DNA from: Cloeon dipterum | Lineage: Eukaryota; Arthropoda; Insecta; Ephemeroptera; Baetidae | DNA length: 64,000 bases | NCBI RefSeq assembly: GCF_949628265.1 | Contig: NC_088790.1 | Span: 4,902,545 to 4,966,544 of the forward strand | Direction of reading: 5' to 3' | Part shown: positions 1 through 11,400 of the stretch, piece after piece | Numbering within the stretch: the first letter of the stretch is position 1 | How the letters are laid out: each line of letters opens with the position of its first letter | The notes under the pieces: model-generated | The model's database searches: none | Told to the model about the DNA's origin: nothing | The model's input: only the letters and a program-made list of their open reading frames with translations | Position numbers and translations under genes: made by a program

Positions 1-207
1 CCTTGAAGGTTTAAAATTTTAACTTAAAACTTTAACTTAAACTTAAATAAACTTGGTTTCGTTTTTTAGGTTATTAATCATGCAGAGACCAAATTCGACA
101 TCATAATTGCCTGAAATAACTCTAAAATACTGAATATATTAGTGAATGTCATTAGATTAGAACTTTAAATAAGTTTTTTGTTACCATTTTGGCAAATAAT
201 TATTTAG

Positions 208-1560
208 GGTACAACTGTGTCTAAAAACCAATCATTTTCTCTTGTCCTCAATTGAGAAAAAATTTAATTCCAGTCCAACAGAGCCATACGCACGAGTTAC
301 AGTGGAGGGAAGTGAAGAGCTGCTAGATCCTGTCAATCGAAACGCAGCTGACAACTCTCCCTGCTGGCTTGACTTTGCCAAAATCAGGTACGGTGGCAGC
401 CACAGTGACGAGTCTGTCGACGAAGCCAAAAAAATGGGCCCGGTGCTGTTGTTGCTCGTCTTTATGATTCCCTACTGGCTCATTTTCCTGCAGTCCAACT
501 CTGGGTTCCAAGCCCAAGCGGTCCATTTAAAAGTGGATTTGGGAGACTTCATGGTGATTATTTGCTTCTCATTTTTCTTTGGCGAATTTTGTTAATGTGG
601 ATCCATATTTTAGTTTCCCACGGCGTGGCTTGGTCTCGTGGACCAAATTTTTGTTTTGGCACTCATTCCCATCGTCAACGGATTCTTCATTCCATTGTTG
701 GAGAGAATGGGTTTTACCATCAAGCTCACTGTCAAGATTTCTATTGGATGTGTGATTGCGGCTTTTTCCATTCTTGCTGCTGGCGGGCTAGAAACTGCTT
801 CGATCAGAACTTGGCAAAATGGGTACGTAATTTCCCTTACTTTTCAAGGGTATCGGAAATTATAATTTAACGCCTACTGTGGAAATATCATGTGCATAAA
901 TTAATCGTCTTGTAGTGTAGTTTTAATATTTTTAAGTTAATGTTCTTAAGAACAATTTTATTTTGGCTTTTTTGAAATATTTTGCTGGTGAATATGAGAT
1001 TAGTTTCTCTGGGGAAATTTGAAATTTTTCCCTTAATTTTCTGAATTTTCCAGTATTTTTATTAAGCACTCATAGCCGCTGAATTATAAAATCAAACTTT
1101 GTATTTTCAAATCACATGACATGCCAATAAACTTACTCTTCTTAATTTCAGGGGGTTTGTGACTCAGCAAATAGGACACGCCACTTACAACGCAAGCACC
1201 GTTTCAATTTTGTGGCAAGCACCGCAGTATTGTCTGCTAGGGACGTCGGAAGTATTTGCAACGATAGGAAGTCTGGAACTCGCACACACCCTGGCTCCGA
1301 GGGCGCTCAAGGGACTAGTCATGGGCCTCCTCGCTGCTTTTGAAGGATTAGCCTCGTTTTTTAGCATCGGCTTATTGGCAGCGCTTACCCCTGGCTGGAT
1401 CCAACCTGACGCAACACATTTTGAGGGCCACTATGACTTCTTCTTCTATCTATTAGCAGCTCTTCAACTGACTGTTATACTGCTTTATTGTATTGCTAGT
1501 TTTGTAAGAAACAAATGGAGGGGTGCAGCTAATTATGATGAAGACGTTTTGCACTCGTGA
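208..1560 (+). CDS. POT-family peptide/histidine transporter, SLC15A4-like (3' part only)
   Basis: Three exons, 208–553, 614–822 and 1152–1560 (stop TGA), join in frame through GT–AG introns. The first lacks its upstream partner: two bases of its first codon and the whole N-terminal half lie left of the window. The translation is that of a proton-coupled oligopeptide transporter: a soluble loop (VQLCLKTNHF), then hydrophobic segments with FVLALIPIVN, and in the last exon the POT C-terminal signature SILWQAPQYCLLGTSEVFA followed by two more membrane spans and a short charged tail ending DEDVLHS. The closest family I can name is SLC15A3/A4, which move histidine and di/tripeptides out of endolysosomes; substrate and location are inferred from family. 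The coding sequence is intact as far as seen. Confidence 0.9.
1073..1100 (+). repeat. Short dispersed core D, copy 1
   Basis: TAGCCGCTGAATTATAAA followed by (G/A)(C/T)CAAACT recurs at 18651–18677 (one or two changes) and 54395–54420. All three copies are intronic and on the same strand of the window; flanking similarity is low. Confidence 0.65.
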
Positions 1561-1608
1561 CTGTGATATAACAAGATTTTTCAGTGCCAAAAATGTCAAT
1601 CCTCTCGC

Positions 1609-1614
1609 AATAAA
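1609..1614 (+). promoter_or_regulatory. Poly(A) signal of the SLC15A4-like gene
   Basis: AATAAA lies 49 bases after the stop codon, which would give a very short 3' untranslated region. No other hexamer is closer to the stop. Confidence 0.6.
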
Positions 1615-1619
1615 ATCCA

Positions 1620-2076
1620 AACATTTGCTATTATTTAATCTAAAGAAAAATTCGTTTGATTTCATTGAAGATATAACGAAATGTCTCATTATCAGGTACT
1701 TTTTACGTAGACTTAACTTGGCTCGCTTCAGTCGCTTCTTAACACTCCTAACTCACTGCTGAGCCCGCGGTTGGTTGAAATTTGAAATGTCAAGTTTTGT
1801 GCTTTGCTTCACCCGATTCGTTTTTCTAGCAAAGTGGCGCGAGATCAGGCTTGAGTAAGCCCCAAGCAGCTCCAAAGGAGCAAGCAACCTCCCCTTCCCC
1901 CACAAAGACCCGCGGTAGATGAATTTCGCCTTTCCATTGGGTAATTGAGCCTTATTGCGACTGAAAAATTGTACTTTCGATACAGTTCTCTATCGACTCC
2001 TATATGCTTTGGCTGCTTGTGCTTGATCACGGAAATGTTAAGAAAAACGTCAAAAGTCGCTAGAGAACAGGTCGCG
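1620..2076. other. Intergenic gap and probable 5' region of the LITAF-like gene
   Basis: About 450 bases separate the transporter's poly(A) signal from the start codon of the next gene on the same strand, so the promoter and 5' untranslated region of that gene must lie here unless there is an upstream noncoding exon. I see no clear TATA box and no convincing ORF. Confidence 0.4.
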
Positions 2077-3826
2077 ATGGATACTGCGGGGAGAGAAAGG
2101 GTACGTTAGTTTCACATCAAAGTTTAACCCTGCATGCGTGTTCACGTCTCGCTAGGATATAGGGCATTAACAATAATAATGTATTGATTCTTCCCGTCAA
2201 AAAGCGAGAGTCAGAAAGAGTGCAGGTCCCATTTTGTGACGGTATTAAAAATGCCAAAAATGCGTTTTTTGCCTGAATTAAACGTTTACCATTTGTGAAC
2301 CAACAGTCGAAAATTTTCAATCCTAGCACTGTTTTCGAGTTACAGAGAGGGCTATTACGAGGGGAAATTGTTCACTTCGTGGAGAATTTAGTTAATTTCC
2401 CATTTATTCAAATGGGTTATTATTTGAGTCCAATTTTTCATGAATCCCAAGTATTTATTTAGGTATTTCATGTATGTGAGCACGCAGAGAGTACGGAGTG
2501 TGAAATAAATGAGCCGTAAGTCTCTATATAGCAGCCGAAAAGAATATTATTCCCTTTCCTACCCGTGCAGCCACCCCGCAGCAACAGCAACTACGTTTCA
2601 ATCTTCGTTTCGACTGCTGTTGTGCGAGGTTAAAGATTCAGATGCAGAAAAGGTGCACCGCTTATTGATAGAGTCCTTATACGTATTTAAATATAGGGAC
2701 TTCTATATAATATATACTTTTTGATGTGGGTAAACTATAGAGTGGCTACTATACATATAGAATACCGACTCCGTTCACACGTTTGCGCAGCCCATCCTTA
2801 TTCAAAATTAAGTGGGTTCATTTGACGCGTAATTTTATGGCGAGTTTAGAAAACAGTGGTTTTTGACTCTTGAGTTAAATAGACGCCGAGAGCTATGAAT
2901 TTTTAATAGTTGAAAAAAGTGGTTTGGAGATTAATTGTTTTTTCGCGCCTGACGATGCGCTGCTTACTCTCAGATGAAAGAGCGTCCAATTATGCTACAC
3001 AACTGCATATAGTTTTGGTAATAATTGTTAGCGCAAATAGTTCCGGAGCTATTCAGGGTCTGCGGCGAAGCGCTTTTCGGCGGCGCGGTCGAGCTCTGTG
3101 CAGCGGACTAAGCGGAGCATTATGCGGCGGCGCCCAGAGTTGCGAAGCGGCGGGGCACCACGCGGCGCCTAAATGACTCTTTTCAAATTTTGCAGTATAT
3201 TCAGAACCACGATGTTGCACGTTGTGTACCCAACTGTGAGAAATGAATCGTCTACGCAACGATTCATTTCTCACTTATTCACGTCTCGGCCAAAACTCAA
3301 AATACCAGTTGGTTTAAATTGTCTAAAAATATGACGGGTTGATGGAATCCAAGTCACGACACAGCGAGCGCTTGTTTCTTAAATAGCGCATATAGTTACG
3401 GGAAGGCGCCACAATAATTGCACTGTAATTTTTTACACTCTTGTACAGAAATTAAACATTAAAAATAATATTTTAGGACGGAAATGAATCAACACCCACT
3501 GTCAGAAAAGATGAGGCGCTGGCCAAGAATATCTTTGCCCGAAGTAGAAAATCTTGCAAGCATATTCTGTGTCCTCTTTGCAGTGCGCCCATTTACCACA
3601 AATCGCACTCAAAGAGGAAAAGACCCAAAATTACAGCTTACCTCGCATGTTTCCTCATGGCCTTTCTCGGGTAAGAATTTAATCTATCAGAAAATATATT
3701 TTATCCTTGCTTTATAATGAATCGTATAGGTGTTGGTGTGGATGCTGTCTCATCCCCTGCTGCTTTAATGAGTGCTACAACCAGTATTACGTGTGCCCCC
3801 GCTGCAAAACGCACTTGGAAATTTGA
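2077..3826 (+). CDS. LITAF-domain membrane protein (LITAF/CDIP1-like)
   Basis: Exons 2077–2100, 3477–3670 and 3730–3826 join in frame into 104 codons plus TGA. Exon 1 gives only MDTAGRER before a GTACGT donor; phases are 0 and 2. The body is a complete LITAF domain: a first metal-binding pair CPLC (residues 40–43), a hydrophobic stretch ending AYLACFLMAFLG, a Cys-rich CWCGCCLIPCC segment, and a second pair CPRC near the C-terminus (KTHLEI end). In known LITAF proteins the two pairs bind one zinc and the hydrophobic helix lies in the cytosolic face of late endosomal/lysosomal membranes. At 104 residues it is short for the family, with almost no PPxY/PTAP-type N-terminal tail visible. No single open frame spans it, so it is easily missed. 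A different first exon remains possible. Confidence 0.88.
2101..3476 (+). other. Intron 1 of the LITAF-like gene
   Basis: A 1.4-kb intron between the 8-codon first exon and the domain-coding exon. It holds a GC-rich patch at about 3055–3170, a perfect inverted repeat at 3236–3274 (separate entry) and a weaker CAACAGCA/TGCTGTTG hairpin near 2579–2626. No extra coding exon was found. Confidence 0.6.
3236..3274. repeat. Perfect short inverted repeat (16-bp arms, 7-nt loop)
   Basis: GTGAGAAATGAATCGT at 3236–3251 is followed by the loop CTACGCA and its exact reverse complement at 3259–3274. It lies in the LITAF-like intron. The arms are too short for a classical pre-miRNA. Confidence 0.85.
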
Positions 3827-3924
3827 TTTCCAGTCAAGACGATACAGATTCCCGAGCGAGCACCCACCCATAAGCGCTCAAGTCCCTCGACGACATTAAC
3901 CTGCAAAAGTCGAAGGACATTTTC

Positions 3925-4000
3925 CGCCAGCATGTTGTATACACCGGTTCTCGTTAGCAACATGCGTGCAGTCGTTTGATGGATGGGTGACCGCCTGAAA
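3925..4000 (+). pseudogene. 5S rRNA-like relic (pseudogene or 5S-derived SINE fragment)
   Basis: The stretch contains TACACCGGTTCTCGT and GGATGGGTGACCGCCTG, two of the most conserved blocks of eukaryotic 5S rRNA, in the right order. Upstream, CAGCATGTTGTA fits the segment that precedes the first block. Between the blocks about 16 bases are missing, removing the part that carries the box A promoter, and the rest is diverged (AGCAACATGCGTGCAGT). It sits just downstream of the LITAF-like stop codon, possibly in its 3' untranslated region. It cannot be a working 5S gene; a SINE3-type element is the alternative origin. Confidence 0.7.
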
Positions 4001-4295
4001 GCCTCCCTGCCGACCACATAACTCTACGCAAACTCGCGATTTAATTCAATCAAAAATCATTTTTATTCCATTAATCCGAAATATATATACGAGCGATTTT
4101 GGAATACGTCGAAACATGTAAACGAATTGTCAGCTCACAGAAAATTCTGTTTTTGAATCAATAGTTAACTCTGGTTTTCAAAACTCTATATTCATAATCA
4201 ATAATACTTAAATAATTGAGATTTTGATTTCACGTGCTTTATTTTATTTTTCCGGTGTGATCCCTTTACTGACGTTTACTATTGTTTCGTCATAA

Positions 4296-4303
4296 TATAT
4301 AAG
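4296..4303 (+). promoter_or_regulatory. Possible TATA box of the small two-exon ORF
   Basis: TATATAAG lies 53 bases before the nearest usable start codon at 4357, with an out-of-frame short upstream ORF between. In AT-rich sequence this could be chance. Confidence 0.25.
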
Positions 4304-4356
4304 ACACCGAAATGGACACGGAAAAATGAAATAAATACAAATTTCAAGCAAACAAA

Positions 4357-4655
4357 ATGAAGTCTCTTTCAAGGTAATCATTAAAATTATAATTATTAAC
4401 GTATTGATTTATTTTGTGGCTATGTAAATTTTGATTTAAATTCGTCACATCAATTGAATGTCATTTTACGAAAAAATAATATAATGTAGGCATCTTTGTG
4501 GACACGTGGGACATACTAGTTGCATACTTAAGATTGTTGCAGGCGAACTGACCTCTCAGTCTCAACATCAACTACTTTTAGCTCTTAATGTTGGTTCTCA
4601 GCTTGAAATTTGCAATCCAGGCAGAAAGATCGGACCTGTATCTGAATTTTTTTAA
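4357..4655 (+). CDS. Hypothetical 60-residue two-exon ORF
   Basis: ATG at 4357 opens a 17-base coding exon ending in a GTAATC donor; an intron of 116 bases ends in TAG at 4489, and exon 4490–4655 continues in frame to TAA. The peptide begins MKSLSRHLCGHVGH and ends KIGPVSEFF. I do not recognise it. A signal peptide is not obvious and there is no membrane span. The 166-base open stretch could occur by chance in roughly one case in ten, so the support is only the combination of TATA-like site, donor, acceptor and frame. Confidence 0.22.
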
Positions 4656-5406
4656 CTTATATGCCACAATTATTCTCTAAAAACCGGGATAGAACTAAAA
4701 TTTTCAACGGTAGCAAAATTAATCAAGCGGAGAACACACCGTCTCCCTGTTGATAATCAAAATTTACTTCGAAAAAAGAAAAATTTATCAAGAAATTCGC
4801 ACACCGTTGAATGGAATTCGACGAGAGGAATCAAAGCCAATTTATCGATAAAATGAGCACAATCCCTCAATCATTATTTATTCCTGGGGGCGGATTACAG
4901 CAGCGCAAACTTTAAAGAAAATGGCAACGCTGGGCATTGGACTCGCATTGTAGTGTTTCAAGGTCAAGCAAAAAAACAGTGCCTTAATCCGCCACCTTGT
5001 TTTATATTGTTTCCTAGAAATTCCACTTCATTCAAACCCCCTATTTTCTAACCTTTTCGTTTTTTTGCAAATATTGTCGACTCGAAATCTCAGGTTGTAG
5101 TTATCGGAATTGCGAAACCTATGCACAACACTATTCTCATCTCGACCTCCTCTAACCGCAGCTGAATGGTATAGAGGGTACCTTTGCAATCAGAACCGGA
5201 CTTATAAGATTCGTTGAACAATTGGTGCATTTGAAATAAAACAAATCAAGTTAAAAAATAGCGGCTGAGCTTCAATTTAATTAACCAACTGAACATCAGC
5301 AGTTGTAATAATAAATGAAAGCATCATGCTCAAGGTTTTTTTTGGCGGACATGCAATCAGCGTAACTCGCTTGCGAGCTGCAAATAGTGAAAAAACTAAT
5401 ATAAAA
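4656..5406. other. Intergenic gap; 3' side of the zinc-finger gene
   Basis: No coding region found. On the minus strand an ATTAAA (plus-strand TTTAAT at about 5277–5282) lies some 125 bases past the stop codon of the zinc-finger gene, and an AATAAA lies near 4877–4882; either may end its transcript. Confidence 0.4.
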
Positions 5407-8400
5407 TTAATCAATGTACATTTCAGAGTCATTCACTTCTGGCTTAACCAAAAGATTTTCCTTCTTCAACGGAATAGGAGAAGGTGGTGCGGCAACCTCA
5501 TCGCCCTCTCTTTTCACTCGCTGCATTAATTCAGTAATGTCCCTCTCGTACTTGATGATGTTCTGCATTTGAGTTGTGGATCCAGGCTCACGGTGCTCAA
5601 CAAGGAAATGCATTTTCGATGCAATGTCGTTTATCAGGATCTGCAACAATTAAAAGAGGGTGATCGTGCAAAATCCTTGTTGCCAATGCATGATCTCATC
5701 CCTTAGGAGGATTCAGTTCAAGCCTAAATTGACTGTAAATGTTATAAAAAGATGGCTGCTTTTGAAATGATGAGGAATTTTAAAGTATTACTAGATTATA
5801 TTTTATACCTGTTTGCAATCAGTGCAGATGAGACGAGCGTGGACCTGTCTGATATGCTCATCCATTCCCTTCAAAGTTTTAGTTTTGACAGTGCAGGTAG
5901 GACACATGTATTGTCTGCGAGAGTTAAAACTACCGACACTCGACGACGGACTAGGAGAGTCCGTAGGGTGCTCATCAGTTTTGATCGGAGGTGCTTCTTC
6001 GTTTTTGACAACGGGAGGCTCGTCATTTTTAATGTGCGGGTGAACTGCTTTGACGGTCAAGGAGCCGCTAGCCTGATCCTCTCTCCCCACTTCACGCACA
6101 ATTCGCTGCGAGGTGTTTGTGAGAACGACAAACTTGGCTGGCAGATCAACGTGCTCCGCTCTGCAGTGAGCAATCATCTTTTCTTCGTTGAATGATTCAA
6201 ATCGATGACAATAAACACAACAAAACCACGTTTTCTTGCTGTTGACAACGCGATTTTCTATGTAAAAGCCGGAAGACTCGGGCGAAGTTTGTGCGTGTTT
6301 CGAGACGTGCGACAATATCTCTGGATGCAGATCAGTACGGTGCGGGCAGGATTTGCACAAGTAAATCTGAAAAATAGGATTTCATTGATTAACTACCTGT
6401 TTAACTTCAGATTTCAGCAAGGACTAATTTTGTATACCTTACAAGATTTTTCAATTTCGGAAGACACGCTAAAATATTTACTTAATAATTAATTAATGTA
6501 TTTAAAATCCTATCAGTGTTTAAAAATAATTAAAGGTCAAAATCTGAGACGGGTGTTTCCTTGGAGGATTTGAAATTTGAAAAAAAAATCAGCTCTAACC
6601 TGGATGAAATAACCACGTTTGTCAGAAAACTATACAATTTCCTGGAAAATCGGATGGAAATTTGGAGGAACGGGCCACTTGGCGTTTGCGACAGTGAAAA
6701 TATCTCGAGTTCTAATGATACAAGAATACTTATCTTTGTGCCAAAAGTTGCCTTTTTTAACAGAATACAACTCTCTACTTTAATCATTATTTTTCTAGAA
6801 TGTTTTCATATTTGAGTTTTTCTTGGAAGTATTTTACTTTTTGAATTTCTTAAAAAAAGGCATCAGCCGATAGTGCAATTTTGATATTTTTCTCTTCGCC
6901 TGAACTTAAAAATACCCTTTTTAGCGACCGTAAATCCTTTTAATCCATTGCATCTCTAAAACAAAGGGTTGCACCACCTTGAAATTCTCTAGGCATGGTA
7001 CTCACACTTAAGGGAACATTTTCCTACAAAAATATGGTTTGAACATCAAAGTTGTAGGCTGTCTAATTGGTTTCAATGTTCTAGCATCATTATCATTTCT
7101 GTAAAAAAAAACAAAAGGCCCCTAGCTTTATGAAATCTATTGAGGAAAACACCCAATTACGAATCTAAAGAAACTGAACAAGGACTTACAGAAAACGTGA
7201 TGGACACATATTCAGGATGGTGCTCCTTGAAGTGCTCTTGCATCAGCTTCTCGGAGGTAACCAGCATTTGGCAATGGCTGCACTGCTTTCCTGACGACAC
7301 TTGCGAGGTCGTGTACTTGAATTTGTCTTTGTTGCTGGTTTTGTGCACAGCTTCCCAGTGGGCCAACAGTTTTTTCAACCGATCCTCACTGACACTGCAG
7401 CTTGCACAGTTGTACATATTCTTAGTCGCAAAGCTAGTTGGTGCTTCACTAAACGAATCCATTGAAGAGTTGGAACGAACGCTCGAGGGTCTCTCGGCAG
7501 GAGGTTCAATGGATGTGGGTATATCAGGACGAATCTTTTCTAATTTCTGCTTTTTCGCTGGTACAACGTTGGGTACGCAAATAGGCTCTTCGTTTTGATG
7601 GAAATTCTGAGAGTGCTCATCTAATTGAGAGCGTTGTTCAGTCTCAAAGTCGTCGCAAATACCACAACTGTTAAAAATAGATTCAATATTTAAATGTTTT
7701 TACCCTGTCTCAAGCCGGCAATTAAAACAAAAACGAGCAGTGGATGGTGATTTACATTTTTGAGTGTTTAATGAAGCTTTCATTTCAAATTAAAATCAAT
7801 CATTAGCTAAAATTAGAATAATTTAAATCTAGAATTTTAATTATGGTCATTAAAACAAGACACACCTGCCACTTTTTAATTTGCAAAAACAAACAACTGT
7901 GACAGATAGCTGCATTTGTAACAACTGTGATTTGCCTGGTTTATTTTACCATTTCTACAACTGTGATTCAAATAATTATAATTTTAAGCTGAGCCACCTA
8001 TATTAAATTGTGAATGCCAGTTTTTTTTCACTTGAAAATTCGTACCTGTATGTAACCTTGTGGGTTGCTGCATGCCTTTTCAGGGATGCAGAATGCACGG
8101 TCTTGAAGGAACAGTGTTCACAGTTGAGCGGAATTGGAGTTGGAGCATCAGCCGCCCCCTCGGTGGTGTTTTTCCAATTACCAGCTACTTCAATGCCATA
8201 ATTGTCGCGCCAAAACTGCTCGGAAAAGTCCATCGTGTTGACCTCTTCATTCAAAAGTGCCACCGCTTCTTTCCCTGCATGCTTTTTCTGGCTGTGTTTG
8301 ATGATTGAAGGTTCAGTATTTGAAGTCACGGAACAGTGAGCACATATGAATCTGGAGGAAAAAAAATAAAAATGAGATTATATTGATCAATAGCTCAACT

Positions 8401-11400
8401 AACAAGGAAACCCAGCATACTATTCAAAATTAAAAGCAATATTTTTAGCATTAAAAATTTAACTGGTTGCCAACAGATATACATATTTTATTTGTTTATT
8501 ATTTAATAAGAGAATTTTCTATCAATCCTAATGTGATTTTAATGAAAAAGAATCAATTTTCAGAAAGTCGCAGAATGAAACACCTTTAGATCCATTTTGT
8601 CACAGAAAATTCTATACCAAAAATAATCTAGAATGAAAAAACACTCGATTTGACTAAAGAATTAGGAATTCGTCCAGTATTATACGAAAACAATGCTAGA
8701 TAGAAAAACATTATTTGATGGCTTATGTTTACGTTAGCAATTGGTGCAAAAACCGCGGAGCTTCCTTGTAATATTATTTGCGAGTTACAAAATATAAGGC
8801 CCACTTACTTTCCACATTTGAAGTGATGGAACTTTATGTGCATCTTCATGGCCATCAAAGTTTTGAATGACTCTTGGCAGTGCTTACATATGTTGTTACC
8901 AACTAAAATAAGAAAATCAATAAGATATATTAATCTGGGGTTAACCGAACTTTCACCTTTCATTGCACAACTTTTCCTCACACTGGATGCTTCATTTAAT
9001 TTGCCAAGCGATCGCATTTGACTGTCATCAGGGTCACTGAAATCCTACGAGGAAAGATGGTTAAAAATGATACAATTTCTAAAAGGAGTGGGATTACCAT
9101 GACAATATCATTTGAATAGTCACGCACACTACTTGGAGCAGATGTACTGGGCAAAGATGCAGTAGCCATCTGTGCTAAAGATCGCTGATTCTCCTTGGGC
9201 ATCTTGTCTTTTTGCGTTCGCACAACACGTTTTGCCTAAGGTAACGTAAATATCAATAATTATTTACGTGGTTCAATTTAATCCATTTCTTACCCAATTT
9301 TCTAACTCAGGCCAAACACGTACTAAAAGATGTGCACCAGCGTTTTCAATACGTATGTTGTGCATTTTTTGCATGTGCAACAGCAGAGAGGGCTTGGAAT
9401 AAACACTGATCTCACACTGCTTACAAACATACCTGAAATGATTAATTATGTTTTTAATTAAGTATTCTTTCCTTGATGCGGTGAATAAATTTAATATATC
9501 GAGAGGTAATTTTAGAAATTTTATCAAACGTGTGATTTATTGTGCATGGCAGAGATGTTAGTGGCTCAAAGATTCTGAACTCATAAAAAGTAAAAAATAA
9601 AACCGGTGTCTTAAATAAATTGTTGTAATTCTGAAGTAACATCAAAATATTTAAAAATAAATTCAACTATCAATAAATTTCAATAATTTTGCTTAAAATT
9701 TTAATTTGTAAAGGCGCCTCTGTGGCAATGTCTTGAAGCTTTTTGGAAAGTACAAAATTGCTCATCAATCGGTTCGTTTTATCAACGAGAATCAATTTTC
9801 TAAAAATCATCTTGACCAGAGATGAAATTTAGATGGCCAACTATTTATTCCAAGCTTTCGAACGTTGAATGACCAAATGAGCAAGAATCCTGCAATTTAA
9901 GAAATTGAGCCATACTCAAAATTATCTAAAATCACATAAATCGGCTTATAGTAAGTTATAGTGCGCAGGTAAGGACAAATAATTATTGCTTAGCGAGTTA
10001 CTAAAATTTTCGCACGATTTTTGCAAAGTGAAATAATCTAGCGCAAAAATTATATTAGTCTAAAGTTCTCAAGTATTTAGAGTTTTGATTTCCAGCAATG
10101 GATTTTTTTAATTCACACACCTTCGGAACTACATGGAAAAAATCATGTCTTATTTGTGTTAGTGGTAGAGCAAAAGCCCAATTTAAGGTTCATTTACGGT
10201 TGCACTCTAGTATAGAAATACACTTACTTTTTGTGGGTGAAATGTTTGAAAATGTGCTCTTCCATGACGCTCCCTTGCCTGTGTTTGAAAACAGCACAAT
10301 AGGGGCAGATGTGAAATGAGCCTATTGGATCAGGAATGAAGACCTCGATCTTTTGTTTCCCCTCATCCACACTCTTCCTCTGAGGCCGCTTTTTCTCAGG
10401 AGACTGCTTCTTTGGGGCTGCAACTTCCTCGACGCGAATCATTCGGATATGTCGGCCAGGATCTGTAGGCGCGGTTGTAGGAACTCCAACCGTTACTCCA
10501 GGTAGGTTTGTGCCGATTTGATAGAAAGAAGCTAACACTTGGGGCGGCTTCCCAGTGTGATCTTTTGGGTAGTGCTCATCTCTAATTTCTGACAGGCTGT
10601 CTGACCGGTGACTGCATAGGCTGCACTTATATTGGCTATCAACCTGAAAAAATTGTTGCACCAATCTGTTTTAATTACGCAAGGGTAGGACTTACCATAT
10701 GCATGTTTGCGCAATGAAGTTTTATGTCGTCAAACGTGTATCTCATTTGTCTGCATTCAGAGCAGCACCAGCTGCGTCGTACTTCCTCCAGTTTTTCCTC
10801 TCGTATTACTTGAAAATGGTTTTCCACCTCGTGCTCCTCCAGTGTGTGTTTGCTGATGAGTATTCTGGTTGCATCCAAGTGCCGACAAGCGAGACACATG
10901 AATAAATTCGGTCCATGAAGAGTCATGTGGTGCAAACACATGTCGATCAGGGGCCTGTCTCGCACCGTCAACCAGTCTTGAGAGACGCAATGAATGCACT
11001 CCATTACGTCGGCGTCGGCGTGCAGCCTGGTCATGTGCAGCTTCAGCATCTCCCCATCCAGCGCCTTGTAATTGCAGGTTGGTACTCCACAGGCAAATCT
11101 GAAACGGAATCAAATATTTCTGTATTAATTTAATATCAATCAATCCGTCAATAATTTTATTTGATACTATTCCACCAGCGGAATAGAGAAACAACACCCC
11201 ATTTTGGTTCCCGTACCGCTTTCTCGGTCACTAAAATTTATTTTCTATCGATGCACAAGTATAAAAAAAATTCAATAGATACGTTAACGCTAGTTGTTCA
11301 GGCAATAATCTTTCATGTTTCAAATTCATCAAAATTAAGACATAGTATTGCTCAACCGTTTAGAATCGATTTCATAACTACATTTTTTTAAAAGGCAAAT

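Noticed and set aside
5752..6195. 147-codon plus-strand ORF
   Set aside because: It is antisense to the zinc-finger exon at 5809–6366, whose frame shows CxxC/HxxxH units and proper splice sites.
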